Part shown: positions 1 through 5,887 of the stretch, one piece after another
Layout of the letters: every line of letters begins with the position of its first letter
Numbering within the stretch: position 1 is the first letter of the stretch
Assembly (NCBI GenBank): GCA_004555635.1
Contig: SFHN01000084.1
Span: forward strand, 1-5,942
Reading direction: 5' to 3'
Origin: [Eubacterium] saphenum
Lineage (GTDB): Bacteria > Bacillota > Clostridia > Oscillospirales > Ruminococcaceae
DNA: 5,942 nt
The notes under the pieces: generated by a model
Told to the model about the DNA's origin: nothing
Databases searched by the model: none
Seen by the model: the letters and a program-made list of their open reading frames with translations, nothing else
Translations under genes and position numbers: made by a program

Positions 1-196
1 GTTCTTCCTTTCGGGTATGCTTGTGAACACGATGTTTATGGAATACGGGCTTGTGATGAACCTCATAAACTCGGTTCTGTTTCTTATAATCTGCGCTCTC
101 AACTTTAAGGACGGCGCAAAGGCAATCAAGCAGTTTATCCTTAACAAAAAAGGCGGCACGGGCAAAAAGCCCTCGCCAGACAATAAATCTGCATAA
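1..196 (+). CDS. C-terminal end of an unidentified membrane protein (partial)
   Basis: This is an open frame running in from the left edge (first full codon at base 2) and ending at a TAA, giving 64 visible residues. Residues 16-34 (YGLVMNLINSVLFLIICAL) are strongly hydrophobic and look like a final transmembrane helix. A Lys-rich tail follows (KDGAKAIKQF, then NKKGGTGKKP), which by the positive-inside rule probably lies in the cytoplasm. The stop is 14 bases before the malQ start, with the malQ ribosome binding site directly after it, so the two are probably co-transcribed. Given that position it might be a transporter component or another integral membrane protein, but I do not recognise the family and the fragment is too short to assign a function. 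The coding call rests on the unbroken frame, the coherent helix-plus-tail composition and the tight spacing to malQ. Confidence 0.7.
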   Translation, partial: FFLSGMLVNTMFMEYGLVMNLINSVLFLIICALNFKDGAKAIKQFILNKKGGTGKKPSPDNKSA

Positions 197-202
197 AAGG
201 AG
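197..202 (+). promoter_or_regulatory. Ribosome binding site of malQ
   Basis: AAGGAG lies 8 bases before the ATG at 211 and begins immediately after the stop codon of the upstream membrane-protein gene. This fixes the malQ start and supports a shared transcript. No promoter fits in the 14-base gap. Confidence 0.85.
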
Positions 203-210
203 CAACTTCG

Positions 211-1689
211 ATGAACAACAGAAAATGCGGAGTGTTAATGCACATTACGGCGCTTCCCTCACCCTACGGAATAGGCACATTCGGCAAGGAAGCAGAGAAG
301 TTCGCAGACTGGCTTAAGGACGCGGGGCAAAGCTATTGGCAGGTGCTTCCGATAGGACCGACGGGATACGGCGACTCGCCGTATCAGCCGTTTTCTTCCT
401 TCGCGGGAAATCCGCTGCTGATTGACCTAGACCTGCTTGTTGAGGACGGGTATATCACAAAGGAAAGCTGCCAGAATGCCGATTTCGGCGCAGACCCGTC
501 ATATGTTGACTACGACAAGGTTGCGAAAACGCGCGACGCGCTTCTGCGCGAGGCTTTTGCTTCGTTTAAGGACGATGTAGGCTACACCGCATTCATCAGC
601 AAGGAGGCGGATTGGCTTGACGACTACGCGCTTTTCACCGCGCTTAAAGGGAAGTTCTCGGGCAAGCCGTGGACGCTTTGGGACGATGACATAAAGCTGC
701 GCAACCCCGAAGCAATTCAGCGCTACACCGACGAGCTGCGCGAGGAAATCCACTACATAAAGTTTGTTCAGTATCTGTTTTTCCATCAGTGGGACGCGTT
801 CAGGCGCTACTGCAACAAGAACGGAATAAGCATTATCGGCGACATTCCGATATACGTTTCGCCCGACAGCGCCGACGTCTGGGCGCAGCCCGAACTGTTT
901 GAGCTTGACGAGAGAAGAAACCCGAGCCGCGTTGCGGGTGTGCCGCCGGACTATTTCTCGGCGACGGGTCAGCTCTGGGGCAACCCGCTCTACAACTGGG
1001 ACGAGATGAAGAAGGACGGCTACAAGTGGTGGATAAAGCGCGTGAAAAAGTCGGCGGAGTGCTATGATATGCTTCGTATTGACCACTTCCGCGCGTTCGA
1101 CACCTACTATGCAATTCCGTTCGGAAACAAGGACGCGGTTGTCGGCAAATGGGAAAAGGGTCCGGGAATGGCGCTGTTTAACGCTATAAAAGAAGAACTC
1201 GGCGATGTGAACATTATCGCGGAGGACTTGGGAGATATTTTCGACAGCGTAAAAGAGCTGCTAAAAGACAGCGGCTTCCCCGGAATGCGGGTGTTCCAGT
1301 TTGGTTTTAACCCCGAGCATAACGACAACGAACATCTCCCCCACCACTATCCCGAAAACTCCGTTGCATACACCGGTACGCACGACAATGCCACCATTAT
1401 ACAGTGGTACAGAGAGGCAGACCCGCAGTCGCGCGTTATGGCAAAGCGCTACATACGAAAGAGCCTTTTTGAGCGCACGAATATGGCGTTTATCCGCTGC
1501 GTTTACGCAAGCCCGTCAAACCTCGCGATTATCCCTATGCAGGATGTCTTGGGGCTTGGCGCAGAGGGAAGAATGAACGTTCCCTCTACCGTCGGCGGAA
1601 ACTGGAGCTGGCGAATGAAGCAAAACGCGCTTTCCCGCGCAAATGCAAGCAAGCTCAGAGAGCTTGCTGAAAGCTATCAGAGAATCTGA
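211..1689 (+). CDS. malQ: 4-alpha-glucanotransferase (amylomaltase, GH77)
   Basis: This cytoplasmic enzyme transfers alpha-1,4-glucan segments between maltodextrins, releasing glucose and making longer chains that phosphorylase can use. The 492-residue protein has the usual length of a compact bacterial amylomaltase. Family motifs are in order: the N-terminal GVLMHITALPSPYGIGTFG (7-25), SYWQVLPIGPTGYGDSPYQ (41-59), GDIPIYVSPDSADVW (210-224), RIDHFRAF (289-296), IIAEDLGD (335-342), GTHDN (389-393), and a C-terminal QDVLGLGAEGRMNVPST (444-460) followed by NWSWR. From the known family mechanism, Asp291 should be the nucleophile, Glu338 the acid/base and Asp392 the third catalytic carboxylate; their spacing fits characterised amylomaltases. 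The ATG at 211 is preceded by AAGGAG at 8 bases. It sits between a membrane-protein gene and the yifB/comM-like gene, with short gaps on both sides. No break or missing key residue is seen. Confidence 0.97.
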   Translation: MNNRKCGVLMHITALPSPYGIGTFGKEAEKFADWLKDAGQSYWQVLPIGPTGYGDSPYQPFSSFAGNPLLIDLDLLVEDGYITKESCQNADFGADPSYVDYDKVAKTRDALLREAFASFKDDVGYTAFISKEADWLDDYALFTALKGKFSGKPWTLWDDDIKLRNPEAIQRYTDELREEIHYIKFVQYLFFHQWDAFRRYCNKNGISIIGDIPIYVSPDSADVWAQPELFELDERRNPSRVAGVPPDYFSATGQLWGNPLYNWDEMKKDGYKWWIKRVKKSAECYDMLRIDHFRAFDTYYAIPFGNKDAVVGKWEKGPGMALFNAIKEELGDVNIIAEDLGDIFDSVKELLKDSGFPGMRVFQFGFNPEHNDNEHLPHHYPENSVAYTGTHDNATIIQWYREADPQSRVMAKRYIRKSLFERTNMAFIRCVYASPSNLAIIPMQDVLGLGAEGRMNVPSTVGGNWSWRMKQNALSRANASKLRELAESYQRI

Positions 1690-1693
1690 CGAC

Positions 1694-1698
1694 GGAGG
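1694..1698 (+). promoter_or_regulatory. Ribosome binding site that decides the yifB/comM start
   Basis: GGAGG lies 7 bases before the ATG at 1706. The same frame is open back to 1643, inside malQ, but this site and the family's typical N-terminus (MYSEINSIGLFG) pick 1706 as the real start. Confidence 0.85.
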
Positions 1699-1705
1699 AA
1701 AGAAT

Positions 1706-3232
1706 ATGTACAGCGAGATAAACAGTATCGGGCTTTTTGGGCTTAACGCGTTTCCCGTTACTGCGCAGGCAAGCATTTCCACAGGTCAGCCCTGCTTTGA
1801 CATAGTGGGTATGCCCGATATCGCGGTTCAGGAAAGCAAGGCGCGAATACGCTCCGTTCTCGGTCAGCTTGATTTGAAGCTGCTTAACGGCAGGGTTACG
1901 GTTAACCTAGCGCCCGCAAGCGTCAGAAAAATCGGCTCGATGTTCGACCTGCCGATTACGGTTGCGCTGATGTCGCTGGGCGGAGTTATCACGGGGAAAA
2001 CCGACGACTGCGCGTTCATCGGAGAGCTTGCCTTAAACGGAAATATCGCGCCCGTGAACGGTGCGCTTTCTATGACGCTTACCGCCGCGCAGAACGGCAT
2101 AAAGAAGATTTTTCTCCCCGCTGCAAATGCGAGAGAAGCAAGCGTTACTGACGGAATTGAGGTTTACGGCGCGGAACACATCACGCAAATAATCGAGTTT
2201 CTCAACAAAGGCACGGGGCTGAAACGCGAGCCTAAATACATTCCCTCCGACGACAGGCAGAAGCATTACGCAGATTTCTCGGAGGTTATGGGACAGGCTT
2301 CGGCAAAGTCCGCTATCGAGGTAGCTGCGGCAGGCTCGCACAACATACTTATGCTTGGACCGCCCGGCTCGGGAAAGTCAATGCTTGCTAAGCGCATTCC
2401 TTCTATTCTCCCGAAAATCACGTTCAGCGAGAGCATAGAAACAACGCAGATTCACTCTGTCGCGGGTATAATAAACCCGAACGAGCCGTTGGTGACAACC
2501 CGTCCGTTCCGCTCGGTGAGCCATACGGCGAGCGAGGTTGGGCTTGTCGGCGGAGGAAGCGTTCCACACCCCGGCGAAATATCGCTGGCGCACAACGGAG
2601 TGCTTTTTCTTGACGAGCTTCCGGAGTTCGACAGGCGGGTGCTTGAGGCGCTTCGGCAGCCGCTTGAAAACGGCGAAATCACGATATCACGAGCAAGCGG
2701 CTCGGTTAACTATCCCTGCGACGTTATGCTTGTAGCGGCAATGAACCCCTGCCCCTGCGGAAATTTCGGAAACCCTCTGAAAAAATGCTCCTGCTCGCCG
2801 CAGAAGGTGTCGGGCTATCTCAACAAGATAAGTCAGCCCGTGCTCGACAGGATTGACATTCAGATTGAGGTTAAACCCGTGGAGTACGACAACCTCGCCG
2901 TCAGAAAGCCGCAGGAAAGCTCCGCGGCAATCGCAGAGCGAGTTCAGAAGGCGCGCGACATACAGGCAAAGCGCTTTGCGGGTACATCTATCAAGAGCAA
3001 CAGCGGAATTACCTCGGACATCATAGCTGAGGTTTGCAGGCTGTCCCCCGACGCAGAGCAAATGCTGAAAGCCGCGTTTGAAAAGCTTGGGCTTTCGGCG
3101 AGAGCATACGACCGCATTCTAAAGGTCGCGCGAACCTGCGCCGACCTTCAGGGCAGCGAGATTATTCAGAAAGCGCATATTTCGCAGGCAATCAGCTTCA
3201 GAAGTCTTGACAGGAAATACTGGAACAGGTAA
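1706..3232 (+). CDS. comM: YifB/ComM family Mg-chelatase-like AAA+ ATPase
   Basis: The 508-residue cytoplasmic AAA+ ATPase matches the usual length of the YifB/ComM family. The N-terminal domain (about 18-140) carries the family signature around FDIVGMPDIAVQESKARIRS (31-50) and LNGRVTVNLAPASVRKIGSMFDLPI. The central AAA+ domain has Walker A GPPGSGKS (218-225), Walker B VLFLDEL (299-305) and a sensor-1-type Asn in AAMNPCPCG (344-352). Four cysteines (349, 351, 361, 363) form a CPC...CSC pair typical of the family and could bind a metal. The C-terminal Mg-chelatase-type domain ends in SARAYDRILKVARTCADL (464-481). In Gram-negative bacteria ComM is a hexameric branch-migration helicase that helps integrate DNA taken up by transformation; in this lineage the role is inferred only. 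It starts 16 bases after malQ and is probably in the same transcript. No other competence gene is visible, so the symbol is a family label. Confidence 0.95.
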   Translation: MYSEINSIGLFGLNAFPVTAQASISTGQPCFDIVGMPDIAVQESKARIRSVLGQLDLKLLNGRVTVNLAPASVRKIGSMFDLPITVALMSLGGVITGKTDDCAFIGELALNGNIAPVNGALSMTLTAAQNGIKKIFLPAANAREASVTDGIEVYGAEHITQIIEFLNKGTGLKREPKYIPSDDRQKHYADFSEVMGQASAKSAIEVAAAGSHNILMLGPPGSGKSMLAKRIPSILPKITFSESIETTQIHSVAGIINPNEPLVTTRPFRSVSHTASEVGLVGGGSVPHPGEISLAHNGVLFLDELPEFDRRVLEALRQPLENGEITISRASGSVNYPCDVMLVAAMNPCPCGNFGNPLKKCSCSPQKVSGYLNKISQPVLDRIDIQIEVKPVEYDNLAVRKPQESSAAIAERVQKARDIQAKRFAGTSIKSNSGITSDIIAEVCRLSPDAEQMLKAAFEKLGLSARAYDRILKVARTCADLQGSEIIQKAHISQAISFRSLDRKYWNR

Positions 3233-3270
3233 AAAGGCTTTGAGTTCATTCAAGCTGAAAACGAAGAATA

Positions 3271-3288
3271 TAGTTTTCCGGCAAACTA
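3271..3288. other. Small hairpin next to the convergent terminator
   Basis: TAGTTT and AAACTA form a 6-bp inverted repeat with the loop TCCGGC. It is AT-rich and weak. It touches the main terminator and may add to the end of transcription on the minus strand, but on its own it lacks a T tract in the plus direction. Confidence 0.35.
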
Positions 3289-3314
3289 AAAAGGACGGCG
3301 TTTCAGCCGTCCTT
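3288..3314 (-). terminator. Rho-independent terminator of the XRE regulator gene (convergent)
   Basis: AAGGACGGC (3291-3299) and GCCGTCCTT (3306-3314) make a perfect 9-bp GC-rich stem with a 6-base loop. Read on the minus strand, the stem runs into TTTTTAG, a standard intrinsic terminator placed 28 bases after the XRE stop. Read on the plus strand the stem is followed only by CTATCT, so it may also stop yifB/comM transcripts, less efficiently. It sits between two convergent genes. Confidence 0.88.
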
Positions 3315-3341
3315 CTATCTGAATATTACGTCCGAATATAA

Positions 3342-4025
3342 TCAGTTAAGCTTTCCGATACTTTTTTCCGTGGAGTTTACCACCGAGAAAAGCGCAGCAG
3401 ACTGCTTTGAGAACTCCTGCTCAAGGCGGGCATTCGTTATCCTGTCATCAGCGCTTCCGCCCTTCGCGGCTCTCGAAGCCTTTATGTCGTCAAGCTGCAT
3501 TGATGAATAAACCGCGCCCGAAACCTCGTCAACGGGAACAGCAAACGAGTTTTCATCGTTTTGCCCGCCCGCGCTGTATACCATACGGTAGCTGCGGTAA
3601 ACCGCCGTTGTAAGGAAATTCGCGACGTGCTCGCAAAGCTCGTTGTTCTTGGTTTTCGCAAGAAGCGTAAACACAACTTCAAGCGCGTTTGTTATAATCT
3701 TCTTTCTGAATGCAGCTGCGGAAAAAGCAATCGCGCCCGCGAATTTCTCGTTTGCGCTGCTGTCGTTAAGCTCGCTTTCGGTGACAACAGTGCCGGTTGT
3801 GGAGCTTGTCCTGCCGAGAAGATAATCAACCGATACCCCATAGTAATCAGCCGCCTGCACAAGAAAGTTAAGTCCCGGCTCACGCTTTCCGTTTTCGTAG
3901 TGAGAAAGCAGCGCCTGTGCTATCCCGAGGTCAGCGGCAACCTTTTTCTGGCTGAGCTTGCGCTCTTTTCTAAGCAGGGTCATTACGCGCGGGAAATCTT
4001 TATTGCGCGGAGTTTCGTTTTTCAT
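3342..4025 (-). CDS. XRE-family helix-turn-helix transcriptional regulator
   Basis: The protein is 227 residues. Residues 12-72 form a Cro/C1-type HTH domain: scaffold helix FPRVMTLLRKERK, then SQKKVAADLG, then the recognition helix IAQALLSHYENGKREPG, ending in the typical YYGVSVDYLLGR. This predicts sequence-specific DNA binding, usually as a dimer. Residues 75-227 are mostly predicted helical (for example AFRKKIITNALEVVFTLLAKTK) and match no domain I recognise; they could serve dimerisation or ligand sensing. No transmembrane segment or peptidase Ser/Lys motif of the LexA/CI type is evident. The start is supported by GGGAG 7 bases upstream (minus strand 4037-4033). The gene is monocistronic, with its own promoter, a leader hairpin and its own terminator, and is divergent from the phosphatase/lipoprotein pair. 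Autoregulation or control of the divergent pair is a natural guess but unproven. Confidence 0.9.
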   Translation of the reverse strand: MKNETPRNKDFPRVMTLLRKERKLSQKKVAADLGIAQALLSHYENGKREPGLNFLVQAADYYGVSVDYLLGRTSSTTGTVVTESELNDSSANEKFAGAIAFSAAAFRKKIITNALEVVFTLLAKTKNNELCEHVANFLTTAVYRSYRMVYSAGGQNDENSFAVPVDEVSGAVYSSMQLDDIKASRAAKGGSADDRITNARLEQEFSKQSAALFSVVNSTEKSIGKLN

Positions 4026-4056
4026 TTATGTTCTCCCTGTAAGGTGTTTTTGTGAC

Positions 4057-4079
4057 AAAAAAATGGGGAAAATGCCCCA
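4057..4079 (-). terminator. Terminator-like hairpin in the XRE gene leader (possible attenuator)
   Basis: On the minus strand TGGGG (4079-4075), the loop CATTTT and CCCCA (4068-4064) form a 5-bp stem followed directly by seven T (4063-4057). This is the layout of an intrinsic terminator, and it lies between the promoter and the ribosome binding site of the XRE gene. The stem is short, so it may terminate only partly. The GGGG/CCCC arms could alternatively be a protein-binding site. There is no T tract on the plus side. Confidence 0.5.
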
Positions 4080-4105
4080 CACAAACAAATGACATCACAT
4101 AGTAT

Positions 4106-4134
4106 ATTATATCCTAGTTATGTCGATTTGTAAA
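4106..4134 (-). promoter_or_regulatory. Sigma-A promoter of the XRE regulator gene
   Basis: Read on the minus strand, TTTACA (4134-4129) and TATAAT (4111-4106) are separated by exactly 17 bases. This is a 5/6 match to the -35 consensus and 6/6 to the -10. Transcription would start near 4099, giving a leader of about 73 bases before the ATG at 4025. Confidence 0.85.
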
Positions 4135-4153
4135 GATGCATATTTACCAAAAA

Positions 4154-4175
4154 AATGTCGGATATGTAGGACATT
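4154..4175. repeat. Inverted repeat AATGTC-N10-GACATT, candidate operator
   Basis: Perfect 6-bp arms at 4154-4159 and 4170-4175 are separated by 10 bases, so the half-site centres lie 16 bases apart. Two more copies of the core, GACAT at 4091-4095 and ATGTC at 4120-4124, flank the -10 element of the XRE promoter. The arrangement suits a dimeric HTH protein, most simply the neighbouring XRE regulator, but binding is inference only. Confidence 0.4.
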
Positions 4176-4223
4176 ATTCATAATTTCCCGCTTTGCTATC
4201 AGCAAAAATCAATTTGTATATAT

Positions 4224-4230
4224 GGAAAGG
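4224..4230 (+). promoter_or_regulatory. Ribosome binding site of the histidine phosphatase gene
   Basis: GGAAAGG lies 8 bases before the ATG at 4239. No convincing promoter for this gene could be identified in the divergent intergenic region, although the gene must be transcribed from somewhere in it. Confidence 0.7.
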
Positions 4231-4238
4231 CAACCAAA

Positions 4239-4847
4239 ATGAAGAATTATTACATCTATTTAATCAGACACGGAATTACCGAGGGCAATCTTGAGGGCAG
4301 ATATATCGGGCAGACCGACCTTTCGCTATGCCCCGAGGGCGCAAAGGTTATTGAGCAATACGCAGCCGATGATATGTACCCCGATGTGGACAAGGTGTAT
4401 TCCTCACCGCTTGCGCGCTGCCTTGAAACCGCAGAGATAATCTACCCCGAGCACAAGCTTATGATTGTTGACGAGCTTTGCGAGATGAACTTCGGCGATT
4501 TTGAAAACAAGACGCAGGAGCAGCTTAAGGACCTCAAGGAATATGCCGACTGGATTCGCGGCGGCGCCGACGCCTGCCCGCCCAACGGCGAGAAATTCGG
4601 CGACTTTACGCTGCGGTGCATAGATGGGCTTGACACCGTTTTCAGCGATATGATGCGGCGCGAAATACAGTCTGCCGCCGTAATAACCCACGCAGGCGTT
4701 ATCACAAACCTGCTTGCGGGATTCGGGCTTCCGAAAGGACGTCCCGCGGATTTCCTGTGCGAGCCGGGAAAGGGTTTTGAGATTTCGCTGAACACGTTTT
4801 TGTGGCAGAAAGGACCTTCGTTTGAGATTACAGGACGGTTTATGTAA
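4239..4847 (+). CDS. Histidine phosphatase family protein (phosphoglycerate mutase-like, CobC/GpmB type)
   Basis: This 202-residue cytoplasmic enzyme belongs to the histidine phosphatase superfamily, which works through a phosphohistidine intermediate. The N-terminal signature LIRHGITEGNLEGRYIGQTD (8-27) supplies Arg10 and the nucleophile His11. SSPLARCLETA (55-65) gives the phosphate-binding Arg60, CEMNFGDFENK (81-91) gives the likely proton donor Glu82, and THAGVI (150-155) gives the second catalytic His151. All expected active-site residues are present and the length is normal for the alpha-ribazole phosphatase/GpmB-like branch. That branch includes many enzymes of unknown substrate. No cobalamin genes are nearby, so I do not assign cobC. 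The ATG is supported by GGAAAGG 8 bases upstream. The gene overlaps nothing and is followed after a single base by the lipoprotein gene, indicating one transcript and probable translational coupling. It is divergent from the XRE regulator. Confidence 0.92.
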   Translation: MKNYYIYLIRHGITEGNLEGRYIGQTDLSLCPEGAKVIEQYAADDMYPDVDKVYSSPLARCLETAEIIYPEHKLMIVDELCEMNFGDFENKTQEQLKDLKEYADWIRGGADACPPNGEKFGDFTLRCIDGLDTVFSDMMRREIQSAAVITHAGVITNLLAGFGLPKGRPADFLCEPGKGFEISLNTFLWQKGPSFEITGRFM

Positions 4848-4848
4848 G

Positions 4849-5781
4849 ATGAAGCGGTTTTGCATTATTTCCGCGGCAATAATCGCGCTCGGGCTGCTGT
4901 CGTGCTGTTCAAATGCGAAAACACAGGAGGTTTCTCCCCCATTTTTCGGTGTAGAGGACACGGAAACAGGCGGCAGGGTTTATATGCTTGGTTCAATGCA
5001 TTCCTGCCCGAAGCGTACGGTTTACCCTGAGGAAATTATGAGCGCGTTTTACGAAAGCGAGTTTGTTGCTTGCGAGGTTGACACAATTGCGCTTTCCAAT
5101 AACAAGCAGCTTCTCAGCGAGTGCTCTTCCCTGCTGCTTTGCCCCGAGGGTACAACCGCTTCGGATTTTCTCGGTGAAAGTTACGACACGATACGCGATT
5201 TTTTCAAGGAGCTTGGAATATACAACTCCGCATACGACAGCTATAAGCCCGTTATGTGGAGTTCTCTGCTGACAAACGCAACTGCAAAAAGCTGCGGCTA
5301 CGACAGCGAAAGCGGCACGGAAGCGTACTTCCTTTCTCTTGCCAAAAAACAAGGCAAGCCGATTATAGAGCTTGAAACCGCTTTGGAGCAATACACCGTT
5401 TTGGCAAGCGAGCCGGACGAGCTTGTGCGGTATGCGCTAGAAACTGCCGCAAAGGACGGAAGAGAAGCGCAGGCGGACAACCTGCGTGAGCTGTTTTCGG
5501 CTTGGGCGAGCGCTGACGAAGAAACGCTTACTCGGCTGCTTCACGAGGACGAGCCTGAAGGTACGCTGAAAGAGCAATATGCGCTTTTCTACGATAAAAT
5601 GTACACCGAAAGGCAAAAGAAAATGGCGGCGCAGGTTACAGAGTGGCTCAAAAACGGCGACACGGTGTTTATGTTTGTCGGCGCGCTTCATTTCTACGCT
5701 TCGCCCGATATCCCCGATTTTCTTGAAGGAGCGGGATACGATTGCACTTCGTTTTACGATTCTGCTGTGCCTGCGGCATAA
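4849..5781 (+). CDS. TraB/GumN family lipoprotein (putative Tiki-like metalloprotease fold)
   Basis: The 310-residue protein begins with a lipoprotein signal peptide: KR, a hydrophobic core IISAAIIALG, and the lipobox LLSC with Cys19 as the predicted lipidation site, so it should be anchored on the outer face of the membrane. The mature part fits the TraB/GumN family: FGVEDTETGGRVYMLGSMH with the first GxxH at 48-51, CEVD around Glu76, ELETALEQ (174-181), a YDKMYTERQKKMA segment (248-260), and the second GxxH in VGALHFYASPDIPDFLEGAGY (278-281). The paired GxxH motifs are also the hallmark of the related Tiki proteins, which are metal-dependent proteases; protease activity here is inference. 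I chose the ATG at 4849 over an in-frame TTG at 4822 because only the former places the signal peptide at the N-terminus. AGGA lies 13 bases upstream, a long spacing, so translation probably depends on coupling to the phosphatase gene, whose stop is one base away. Confidence 0.88.
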   Translation: MKRFCIISAAIIALGLLSCCSNAKTQEVSPPFFGVEDTETGGRVYMLGSMHSCPKRTVYPEEIMSAFYESEFVACEVDTIALSNNKQLLSECSSLLLCPEGTTASDFLGESYDTIRDFFKELGIYNSAYDSYKPVMWSSLLTNATAKSCGYDSESGTEAYFLSLAKKQGKPIIELETALEQYTVLASEPDELVRYALETAAKDGREAQADNLRELFSAWASADEETLTRLLHEDEPEGTLKEQYALFYDKMYTERQKKMAAQVTEWLKNGDTVFMFVGALHFYASPDIPDFLEGAGYDCTSFYDSAVPAA

Positions 5782-5791
5782 AACGCGTTTT
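5780..5791. other. Perfect 12-base palindrome after the lipoprotein stop
   Basis: AAAACGCGTTTT overlaps the TAA stop. It is too short and has no unpaired loop for a stable terminator hairpin. A second weak hairpin, CAAATT (5797-5802) with AATTTG (5810-5815), follows. Neither has a proper GC stem plus T tract, so no clear terminator is seen between the lipoprotein gene and ssrA. Confidence 0.3.
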
Positions 5792-5806
5792 CGCAACAAA
5801 TTTTCC

Positions 5807-5836
5807 TTGAATTTGCCCTGCAAAAGGTGATATAAT
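5807..5836 (+). promoter_or_regulatory. Possible upstream (tandem) ssrA promoter
   Basis: TTGAAT (5807-5812) and a perfect TATAAT (5831-5836) are 18 bases apart. The -35 matches 4 of 6 consensus bases. Transcription would start near 5843 and run through the main ssrA promoter. It is weaker evidence than the downstream promoter, and the -10 is also part of an inverted repeat, so the match may have another cause. Confidence 0.4.
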
Positions 5837-5878
5837 ATGCTTGACAAAACGGAATGTTTGTGGTAGAATTATATCACC
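5826..5878. repeat. Perfect 11-bp inverted repeat bracketing the ssrA promoter
   Basis: GGTGATATAAT (5826-5836) and ATTATATCACC (5868-5878) are exact reverse complements separated by 31 bases. The whole -35 and most of the -10 of the main ssrA promoter lie in the spacer, and the right arm covers the last two bases of the -10 and the expected start site. It could be a paired operator or, in a read-through transcript, a stem. Its function is unknown. Confidence 0.75.
5841..5869 (+). promoter_or_regulatory. Main sigma-A promoter of ssrA
   Basis: A perfect TTGACA (5841-5846) is followed after 17 bases by TAGAAT (5864-5869, 5 of 6 consensus), with TGG directly before the -10 as an extended -10 element. 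The start would be near 5876, about 12 bases before the mature tmRNA 5' end, consistent with a short precursor leader removed by RNase P. Confidence 0.88.
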
Positions 5879-5887
5879 GCAGAAAAC

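Noticed and set aside
499..1086. A 195-codon open frame on the minus strand inside malQ
   Set aside because: It lies antisense to a gene with full catalytic motifs, shows no recognisable domain, and its composition (Val/Arg/Leu-rich) is what the complement of this codon usage gives.
1643..1705. An N-terminal extension of the YifB/ComM gene overlapping malQ
   Set aside because: The extra 21 residues do not resemble the family, while the ATG at 1706 has GGAGG at 7 bases and the typical family N-terminus.
3561..4055. A 164-codon plus-strand open frame opposite the XRE gene
   Set aside because: The minus-strand reading has an unmistakable HTH domain, a ribosome binding site, a promoter and a terminator. 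The opposite frame has no motif and no ribosome binding site.
4025..4090. A leader peptide reading frame (ATGTCATTTG...) in the XRE leader
   Set aside because: It has no ribosome binding site, runs through the hairpin and past the real start in another frame, and has no run of regulatory codons.
4087..4098. CRE/CRP-like near-palindrome TGACATCA
   Set aside because: It is an 8-base imperfect match lacking the spacing of a bacterial Crp/Fnr site. It is better viewed as one of the GACAT half-sites.
4193..4222. TTGCTA-N18-TATATA as a promoter for the histidine phosphatase gene
   Set aside because: The predicted start would fall near 4229, inside the ribosome binding site, so the message would lack a usable leader. 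The hexamers are also only 4/6 matches each.
4239..4847. Assignment as cobC (alpha-ribazole phosphatase)
   Set aside because: The motifs fit the superfamily but there are no cobalamin genes nearby, and the substrate cannot be read from the sequence.
4404..4961. A 185-codon minus-strand open frame across the phosphatase/lipoprotein junction
   Set aside because: It is antisense to two well-supported genes and has no family resemblance.
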